Below, in pieces: positions 55,972 through 64,000 of a stretch of DNA of 64,000 nucleotides. Location: positions 162,014,635-162,078,634 of the forward strand of contig VDFB02047230.1 of the NCBI GenBank assembly GCA_007258455.2. Reading direction: 5' to 3'. The notes below the pieces were generated by a model, which saw only the letters and a program-made list of their open reading frames with translations, was not told where the DNA came from and did not search any database. The stretch comes from Sequoia sempervirens (Eukaryota; Streptophyta; Pinopsida; Cupressales; Cupressaceae). The first letter of the stretch is position 1, and each line of letters opens with the position of its first letter. A program made the position numbers and the translations under genes.

Positions 55972-58900
55972 TGTAGTACCCCTCCGTTTATGCTTATGCT
56001 TTCTGCTGTTGTGTTTTCACACTGTTAGACTATGATGTTTTGTTTGGATATTTTGATCGCTGGTTTTGAGCGATAGTGGATTATTTTGTGACATGATGAT
56101 GCTTTGTATGGTGATTATTGTTTTCTAATATGCTTTGAGTTAGTGTAGATGTTTATTTTCAGTTGATTATTGCTATGTACATGTTTATGATGGACTAACA
56201 ACTATTTATTTCGTTAGTTTTCTATGAAGTGTATTGGTGTGGAGAACGGAATCGCATCACTCGCTTGCGAGTGCCCTACGATATCTGAGATTTTCTCCGC
56301 ACGGTGTGTCTGTTTAATGCTTTATATATATATGTATGCACATTATTTGCTTGGTTGCAGGAATTTGCAGGTACATGACACCGACTCCACCTGGGTACTC
56401 AGGTCTGAGCATGTCAAGACTCAACGGAAACGTTGATCAGGAGATAGTAGTTTGGTTTATCCTAGCCTAGTTTATAACCCTGGTCTTAGTACATTGTCTG
56501 TTTTTAGTTCAGAGTCATAGGTTTGTCTTGTATTATCTGTTTGTATAAATCGTTTGAAAAGAAAATTTGGTTAATTTTTAATGTTGGAATATTGTGTTTT
56601 AAATTATTGTTATTTAATTAATGCTTAAATGTGGTAGAAGTTTACTTGCTTGATAATTTAATTCATTAATTAGCTTATTTGGTTAAATAGTTGATCTTGA
56701 AAGGATTAAACTATTTTAATTAAATAAATAAATTAATTAAATTAAATTATTAAGTGTGTAAATTATATTGCATTTGAAAATTAAAATAAATTGTGGAAAA
56801 TTAGAAAATAAAAAATAAAATAAAATAAAATAAAATGCATGCAATTGGAAATTGATTTTTAAAATTTAAATAAATTAAATAAGGCATGCAAATTTTGAAA
56901 AGGGAAAAATTGCCGAGAAGTTGTTAAAAGATATTTGCAACTTCTCGATAAGTGTGTAAGTTTCATTTAATGAGGTTGTTGAAAAATTGTTACGGAGGAT
57001 ATTTTGGATCTCGGGAAAACAGAAGGGTTATCCAATTTCCTCACGAGGAAATTAACAGAGCTTCTGGCAAAAATTCTCTTACTGTGTAAAATTTAATATT
57101 TCTTAGAAGTTGTTATCTCTCTGTTTTTGGATTGTAAATATTGTGGAAGATCTCTTGGTGGAGGATCTCTTGTGTTGGTTGGAAAAGATTTTGGGAATAT
57201 TGTGCGCTTCAGGCAACAGAGGCAACATAAATTTTCTTCACCAGTAAGCTTTGGAAATCAGGTATTTTTCTTGTTATTTATTTTAAATTTGTATCTTTTT
57301 GAAAAAAAAGTTTGAGGAAAATTTTATTTTGTATTTCTTGTGATCTTCTCGGGAGTTTTGTAAAATATTATTTAAACTGTAGAAAAGATTTATGAAGAAA
57401 TTTTGAAGAGAAAGAAAAGAAATTCTTGCTGTAAAACATTAGAATCTCTGTGAAAATTAATTTTAAACAGCAAAAAAAACCTACAGGTGAAATTGCAAAA
57501 CTATAGAGGGTTTCAAGATGAAATTTGTCTGTATGATTTGGAAATAAATTTGGAGATCTATTTTATTAAAAATTATTGTTTTAGATTTTATGAATTTATA
57601 TATTATTTTAGAAAAAAAATCAATTTGTTCAGAATGAAAATATTTCTTTTCATTTCCTGTTAAAAATGCACAGTTACAGTAATTTACTGTTATTTAAAAT
57701 AACATATGTATATATATATATATTTATATATATATATATTAAAAAGTATATATATTTATATATATACATATATAAATGTATACATATCATTAAAAGAAAT
57801 TTTTGAAATTTGTATATCGCCATATAGACGAATTTTTACATTTAAAAAAAAACGTTGTTCGTGATTTTCATAATCGCCGAAGGTTTTATTATTAAAAAAA
57901 AATATATTTACATTTGGGGAGGGCCGAAACCCTCCCCACATCACACTGTACTGGGCGCAGCCCGGCAAGGCTGCGTCCTCCCCAAATGGGAGGCTGCGGC
58001 TGTGGCCGCAAGCCATGGCCGTGTTAAACTTTAAAAAAAAAAAAAAAATTCAAACGCGAATTTTTATGATTCGTTTTATTAAAATTCGGGTTTAATAATA
58101 TAAAACTTGTTATATATCGATTTTAATTTTAAATTCGAAATTTAGTAAATAATTTATATATCTAATATTTTATAATTATATATATATATTTATTAAAATA
58201 TTAATATGTTTAAATGGATTTTTTTTGAAAAGAATTAAACTATGAAATATTTAGATTTAGATATTTTAAATGATTTTGACATTTGATTTAGGAATGGATT
58301 GATGTTTTGGAGTTTATATAATTTTTATTATAAAATATGGATATGGAATTAGGAAAATGAGAAATAAAGTTTATTGTTATTTATATAGTTATGCATATTA
58401 TGAATTTGATGAGTTTATTAATTTAATGTGTAGAGAACTGTTGTGTTATTAGCAATAAACACTTTCTTTGTCTTAATTGTCTGATTTGGATTTAATATAT
58501 CCCAAAAATAGACTTGTATTTATTTTCAGATGTCTTATTTTTATTGGAAAAAGGGGGGGGGAAGAGAATTTTATTTTTATGTGATTTTAAGTCTTCCAAT
58601 ACCAGTCTTTTATGAGGGTGAAATTGATTTGAATTCATGTGATTGAACAAGTTTAGGGTAGTGCACCTGATATGCTGAATGGATTGTAATGTACATTGTG
58701 GTAAATTTGATATTATATGTTGTATTGTGCACTTGTCTACCCTAGATAGTGAATCTAGAATACCTTTGTTATGTTTAGGGGAGTGGCTATTTGTAAGGGC
58801 TGACACACAAAGTGGTGTCAGGGTAACTTACAAATAGTTAGTAAGTCAGTGAAAATTAAAGAACATAGTAGTTAGATTAAAAACACTTAACAAGATATTT

Positions 58901-59795
58901 TGCCTCACTTATGACTCTTGAGCTACCATAGTCTTGAGTATAAGATGAGAAGGCCTGGAATGGAAAATCGACGTCTTGTTTCTCTAAGAGGCATTTGATT
59001 CCGCAACAGTATGCAATAGGGGCCGGGTTTCGTAAGAGGTTACCAGGGTAACCCAAGGATTGGGGGCCAGAACCTAGGAAGAAACACCAGGGTAACCTTT
59101 GCATCGTTGTGATGACACTCCACCTAGAATAACAATTTACCTTGTGTTTGTTCTTCAAATTAATTGTCTAAATCTGGAAGCAATGTAACCAACAGATTGT
59201 TTGTACTAGTGTCTAGGGTTAGTAGATTAGGTCTAGGCAACCTTATTACTATCTCCTAGCACGAGGGGTGGACCTACGGATACCACATGGTTGGGTGGAA
59301 CATGCACCTTACTTCGTTGGGTCCCCAGTTTGTGATCATGGCATTGAGAGCTTCATGGATGCAGAGCTCGCACTTGGATCTTATATGTACTTCCTCATTG
59401 TATATTGTAAAATTTGTATTGTAAAAACATCCCTCCATGTTGTGAGTTGATCATTTGTAAAATGTAACTATTATTTGAACTACCTCATTAGATGGATGAG
59501 TATTGTATATTCTATCAAATGCAATGTATGGAAAAACATGTATGTACTTTATGTTATTATGAATGGTATTCAAATGAAATTTCAATGTTATGCAATGTTT
59601 ATCTTATGTTAATGTTATTAATATGTGCAATGCAAAATACTTTAGTCACTTATGGAAAACTCAAAGTAGTGAATCATTTTAGTAACTTAACAAATGAATG
59701 CAAATAATTAACTTAATATTAATACTTAAAAATTTTTTATTACACCTTTATAACACATTTGCAACATTCTTAGGTTATTAAGATGGGGCATTACA
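55972..59795 (+). repeat. 5' LTR of element F (3824 bp)
   Basis: Starts TGTAGTACCCC and ends GGGGCATTACA. AT-rich with two contrasting parts: the GC-rich structured segment at 57911-58020 and a second moderately GC-rich part near 58970-59100 containing the palindrome GGTTACCAGGGTAACC (59038-59053). AT runs at 57700-57780 are palindromic. A TATATATATA block near 56325 is a possible TATA box. A 70-codon frame (56224-56436) is present in both LTRs, but recent identity explains that. Confidence 0.85.
57911..58014. other. GC-rich structured segment in F's 5' LTR
   Basis: Three local hairpins: GGGGAGGG (57916-57923) with CCCTCCCC (57930-57937); GGGCGCAGCC (57953-57962) with GGCTGCGTCC (57969-57978); GCGGC (57996-58000) with GCCGC (58005-58009) extended by GGCT/AGCC. 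In addition CATTTGGGGAGG (57911-57922) is a perfect 12-bp complement of CCTCCCCAAATG (57977-57988), which excludes the first hairpin. The segment is repeated in the other LTR at 63363-63468. Confidence 0.75.
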
Positions 59796-59798
59796 GAT

Positions 59799-59810
59799 TG
59801 GTATCAGAGC
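59799..59810 (+). other. Primer binding site of element F (initiator Met tRNA)
   Basis: TGGTATCAGAGC, three bases after the LTR's final CA. Confidence 0.9.
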
Positions 59811-59935
59811 AAAGGTTACAAACACTGGACACTCTGGGTAATCACGAACCCATTAGGTTGACCTAGTACGTAGTGTCGCAACTGTTAGCTTTGGTTGAAT
59901 AGTATCCAAGACTCGTAATTGTTATGTGTAGGATC

Positions 59936-61297
59936 ATGCCTAGATGAGGAAGAAGAGGTCGTGGTAGAGGTCGAGGTGGAGGCCAAGGGCCAATCCCTTA
60001 GGTTACTCCCCCTCTTAGCCCTCACCACAGTGATCAGGTAGAACAGATGGGTCAGAGAAATGAGGGACAAAATCCTGAATAGTCAGCAGTAGAGGGTTCT
60101 TAGATATGTCATTTATTAGAGGAGGTCCTAGCTCGTCTTGGACCTAGACAGGCAGATGAGCAGGAGGTTGTTAGAGAGAGAGATAGATCTCCTAGGATAG
60201 TAGAGGACACAACACATCAGGATTCTATTATTGCTGGACACATGAGAGATTTACTGAGGGCACGTCCTCCTACCTTTAATGGTTCAGGAGGAGGATTAGA
60301 GGTTGAGACTTGGCTACTGGATTTGGGTAGATGCTTTGCCATGCACCCATACGGTAGTAATACCCGTGCCAGATGCGCTATTATGCACTTGAGAGGATTT
60401 GCCTCCACTTGGTGGCACCTAGAGGAGTAGAAGCTCCACATAGATACTGGTTCTGTGTCTTGGGAGATGTTTCTCGAGAGGTTTAGAGCACGGTTCCTTT
60501 CGAAACACTGGAGGCAGCGTAGGGCTGATGAGTTCCATGATCTACGTCAGTTGGCTCTTTCTGTAGAGCAATATGAACGTAGGCTCTATGAACTTAAGCA
60601 GTATGCTGGTATTGGTGATGATGAGCCTATGCTAGTACAACATTTTATCAGGGGTTTAAACACCTGCATCAGTGGTGGTGTTCGAGTCTTTGATCCAAAG
60701 ACTATGGAAGTCATGGTGGAGAAGGCTCGCATTGTAGAGGAGAACCTTATTATAGCTTTAGGTGGGCACACAGGAGTGTAGATTGGTAGTGCTCCTGCAG
60801 CAAGCTTTAGTCCACGGGGTGGACAGGCACAGAAAGGTGGTTCCTCTAGGAACCGACAGACACCCAAAAAGGGTGGGCAGCAACAATAGCGAACAAATCA
60901 AAAGAATATTAGCCCTCAACCACAACAAGGTAATAGCCCTCAGAGTGTGCAGCCTACTGTCAGTAGGGGTAGTTTCCAGCAATCCAATGCACCTTCGGGT
61001 GGTAGAGGATTCGGTAGAGGCACAGGTACAGGTTGTTACTCATGTGGGCAGTAGGGACACATTGCTAGACAGTGTCTGATGAGAGGTTCTTCTGGTTTTG
61101 GGCCTTGACCTACAGTTTCAGAGCCTATAGTGGGAGATGCAGGCATGTCACATAGGGTATTTACTATGGTGGGTAACCACCAGGATGAGCACCAAGGTGC
61201 AGTTGGAGAGGATCCTGATGGAGGACCAGCATCATTCTTTGGGAACCATGCACATCCATCTACTTCAGGAGTTGATCCTCAGGGGTCAAGATGTTGA
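59936..61297 (+). pseudogene. Element F gag with nine in-frame stops
   Basis: One frame from the ATG at 59936 to TGA at 61295, about 453 codons, without a frameshift. The N-terminus is Arg/Gly-rich (RGRGRGRGGG). The core, residues about 103-280, has RARPPTFNGSGGGLEVETWL, then HLRGFASTWWHLEE, FRARFLSKHWRQRRADEFHD, a LSVEQYERRLYELKQYA stretch and HFIRGLNTCISGGVRVF, the gag domain of plant gypsy elements. A Gln/Gly-rich linker leads to the knuckle CYSCGQ-stop-GHIARQC (61034-61078). Stops at 59945 (TGA), 59999, about 60080, about 60101, 60428, 60779, about 60887, 61052 and about 61106 are all TAG or TGA. It would build the particle; no pol follows. Confidence 0.85.
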
Positions 61298-61417
61298 TTG
61301 AGTACTGATTCAGAGGGATCTTAGTGGCTAGTCTTCCATTTCTTGGAAGGACCTATTTTAGATGTGTATGTGTTATTTGTTTTCTACTAGCAGGCTTCTA
61401 GGAGTAAGCCTGATCCT
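61298..61417 (+). other. 3' untranslated interior of element F
   Basis: A short stretch between the end of gag and the polypurine tract; no coding motif. Confidence 0.6.
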
Positions 61418-61428
61418 AGGGGGGAGGA
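61418..61428 (+). other. Polypurine tract of element F
   Basis: AGGGGGGAGGA directly before the TG of the 3' LTR. Confidence 0.85.
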
Positions 61429-64000
61429 TGTAGTACCCCTCCGTTTATGCTTATGCTTTCTGCTGTTGTGTTTTCACACTGTTAGACTATGATGTTTTGT
61501 TTGGATATTTTGATCGCTGGTTTTGAGCGATAGTGGATTATTCTGTGACATGATGATGCTTTGTATGGTGATTATTGTTTTCTGATATGCTTTGAGTTAG
61601 TGTAGATGTTTATTTTCAGTTGATTATTGCTATGTACATGTTTATGATGGACTAACAACTATTTATTTTGTTAGTTTTCTGTGAAGTGTATTGGTGTGGA
61701 GAACGAAATCGCATCACTCGCTTGCGAGTGCCCTACGATATCTGAGATTTTCTCCGCATGGTGTGTCTGTTTAATGCTTTATATATATATGTATGCACGT
61801 TATTTGCTTGGTTGCATGAATTTGCAGGTACATGACACCGACTCCACCTGGGTACTCAGGTCTAAGCGTGTCAAGACTCAATGGAAACGTTGATCGGGAG
61901 ATAGTAGTTTGGTTTATCCTAGCCTAGTTTATAACCCTGGTCTTAGTACATTGTCTATTTTTAGTTCAGAGTCATAGGTTTGTCTTGTATTATCTGTTTG
62001 TATAAATCATTTGAAAAGCAAATTTGGTTAATTTTTAATGTTGGAATATTGTGTTTTAAATTATTGTTATTTAATTAATGCTTAAATGTGGTAGAAGTTT
62101 ACTTGCTTGATAATTTAATTCATTAATTAGCTTATTTGGTTAAATAGTTGATCTTGAAAGGATTAAACTATTTTAATTAAATAAATAAATAAATTAAATT
62201 AAATTATTAAGTGTGTAAATTATATTGCTTTTGAAAATTAAAATAAATTGTGGAAAATTAGAAAATAAAAATAAAATAAAATAAAATAAAATGCATGCAA
62301 TTGGAAATTGATTTTTAAAATTTAAATAAATTAAATAAGGCATGCAAATTTTGAAAAGGGCAAAATTGCCGAGAAGTTGTTAAAAGATATTTGCAACTTC
62401 TCGATAAGTGTGTAAGTTTCATTTAATGAGGTTAAAAAATTGTTACGGAGGATATTTTGGATCTCGGGAAAATAGAAGGGTTATCCAGTTTCCTTAGGGG
62501 GAAATTAATAGAGCTTCTGGCAAAAATTCTCTTACTGTGTAAAATTTAATATTTCTTAGAAGTTGTTATCTCTCTGTTTTTGGATTGTAAATATTGTGGA
62601 AGATCTCTTGGTGGAGGATCTCTTGTGTTGGTTGGAAAAGATTTTGGGAATATTGTGCGCTTCAGGCAATAGAGGCAACATAAATTTTCTTCACCAGTAA
62701 ACTTTGGAAATTAGGTATTTTTCTTGTTATTTATTTTAAATTTGTATCTTTTTGAAAAGAAAGTTTGAGGAAAATTTTATTTTGTATTTCCTGTGATCTT
62801 CTCGGGAGTTTTGTAAAATCTTATTTAAACTATAGAAAAGATTTATGAAGAAATTTTGAAGAGAAAGAAAAGAAATTCTTGTTGTAAAACATTAGAATCT
62901 CTGTGAAAATTAATTTTAAACAGCAAAAAAAACCTATAGGTGAAATTGCAAAACTATAGAGGGTTTCAAGATGAAATTTGTCTGTATGATTTGGAAATAA
63001 ATTTGGAGATCTATTTTATTAAAAATTATTGTTTTAGATTTTATGAATTTATATATTATTTTAGAAAAAAAATCAATTTGTTCAAAATGAAAATATTTCT
63101 TTTCATTTCTTGTTAAAAATGCATAGTTACAGTAATTTACTGTTATTTAAAATAACATATGTATATATATATATTTATATATATATATATATTGAAAAGT
63201 ATATATATTTATATATATACATATATAAATGTATACATATCATTAAAAGAAAATTTTGAAATTTGTATATCGCCATATAGGCGAATTTTTACATTTAAAA
63301 AAAAACGTTGTTCGCGATTTTCATAATCGCCGAAGGTTTTATTATTAAAAAAAATTTATTTACATTGGGGGAGGGCCGAAACCCTCCCCACATCACACTG
63401 TACTGGGCGCAGCCCGGCAAGGCTGCGTCCTCCCCAAATGGGAGGCTACGGCTGTGGCCGCAAGCCATGGCCGTGTTAACCTTTTTTAAAAAAATAAAAA
63501 ATTCAAACGCGAAATTTTATGATTCGTTTTATTAAAATTCGGGTTTAATAATATAAAACTTGTTATATATCTATTTTAATTTTAAATTCGAAATTTAGTA
63601 AATAATTTATATATCTAATATTTTATAATTATAATTATATATATATTTATTAAAATATTAATATGTTTAAATGGAATTTTTTTAAAAAGAATTAAACTAT
63701 GAAATATTTAGATTTAGATATTTTAAATGATTTTGACATTTGATTTAGGAATGGATTGATGTTTTGGAGTTTATATAATTTTTATTATAAAATATGGATA
63801 TGGAATTAGGAAAATGAGAAATAAAGTTTATTGTTATTTATATAGTTATGCATATTATGAATTTGATGAGTTTATTAATTTAATGTGTAGAGAACTGTTG
63901 TGTTATTAGCAATAAACACTTTCTTTATCTTAATTGTCTGATTTGGATTTAATATATCCCAAAAATAGACTTGTATTTATTTTCAGATGTCTTATTTTTA
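61429..64000 (+). repeat. 3' LTR of element F (right end outside window)
   Basis: Matches 55972 to about 58535 of the 5' LTR throughout. About 1.25 kb more should lie beyond base 64000. The 63308-63535 frame lies across the GC-rich segment and differs from the frame in the other copy. Confidence 0.85.
63363..63468. other. GC-rich structured segment in F's 3' LTR
   Basis: Copy of 57911-58014. The hairpins GGGGAGGG/CCCTCCCC (63368-63375, 63382-63389) and GGGCGCAGCC/GGCTGCGTCC are unchanged. The long-range stem has one changed pair (G at 63367 for T), and the third hairpin has one change (GGCTACGGC). Confidence 0.7.

Larger units (their letters stand above)
55972..64000 (+). mobile_element. Element F: TR-GAG type retrotransposon with 3.8-kb LTRs
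   Basis: 5' LTR 55972-59795, interior 59796-61428, 3' LTR from 61429 to the window's end. Primer site 59799-59810, gag 59936-61297, polypurine tract 61418-61428. The interior is 1.6 kb with gag alone, so it fits the terminal-repeat-with-gag group and would need another element's pol. In the first 480 bp of the LTRs I count 12 differences, 11 of them transitions, so it is the youngest element here. Inserted in G's LTR. Confidence 0.85.

Noticed and set aside
56224..56436. 70-codon frame present in both LTRs of F (also 61681-61893)
   Set aside because: The LTRs are nearly identical, so shared openness says little; amino-acid changes are as frequent as expected from the base changes.
57756..58016. 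Minus frame over the GC-rich segment of F
   Set aside because: The frame depends on a GC-rich structured piece and AT runs; not kept as such in the other copy, where a plus frame is open instead.

Overview
This window looks like a piece of a large plant nuclear genome made almost entirely of nested, mostly dead LTR retrotransposons. I see no intact host gene, rRNA, tRNA or CRISPR array. The families are plant-specific: Ty3/gypsy of Athila type (extra 3' ORF) and of Tat type (second RNase H, antisense plant-mobile-domain ORF), and Ty1/copia with the initiator-Met primer site. High AT, long LTRs and deep nesting would suit a gymnosperm-like giant genome, but the species is inference only.

Layout. 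(A) 1-20348, minus strand: a worn Athila-like element. Its 3' LTR (1-2010) carries a 798-bp inverted-repeat DNA element (1084-1881), and its 5' LTR is 18976-20348. A keeps gag (17600-18950), the integrase tail (6905-7384) and a 3' extra ORF region (2220-4720). Its protease-to-integrase core is replaced by (H), an opposite-strand Tat fragment (7385-17590) with pol, dual RNase H, integrase and an antisense plant mobile domain ORF (15540-17540). H's reverse transcriptase is split by a solo-LTR-like insert (8738-10355). Another diverged LTR-like block lies near 4730-6700.

(C) 20967-47942, minus strand: an Athila-like element with target duplication ACTAG, 3' LTR 20967-22476, and recognisable gag, protease, RT, RNase H, integrase and 3' ORF. 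Two elements sit inside it. (B) 29679-37371 lies in C's gag; it is a Tat-like element coding gag and protease but carrying an unrecognised ORF and a 72-bp minisatellite where RT to integrase should be. (D) 40051-47571 lies in C's 5' LTR; it has two 2199-bp LTRs, target duplication ATGGA, and a 3.1-kb interior without coding capacity (LARD-like, copia signals).

(E) 49406-54897, minus strand: a copia element whose integrase is still an open 298-codon frame. Its gag is lost and its RT contains a tandem duplication. (G) 54898-55971, plus strand: the 3' end and LTR of a gypsy element. (F) 55972-64000+, plus strand: inserted in G, the youngest element here, with 3.8-kb LTRs and a 1.6-kb interior holding only gag (TR-GAG type). 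All in-frame stops in that gag are TAG or TGA.

The parts do not form a host pathway. Four elements (B, D, F and the H fragment) lack something needed for their own transposition, so B, D and F would have depended on enzymes from other elements. The most unusual signals are the gag-PR-ORFX element B, a GC-rich, possibly two-state RNA structure in F's LTR, motif arrays in D's LTR, and a small hairpin with a compensatory change shared by several LTRs.
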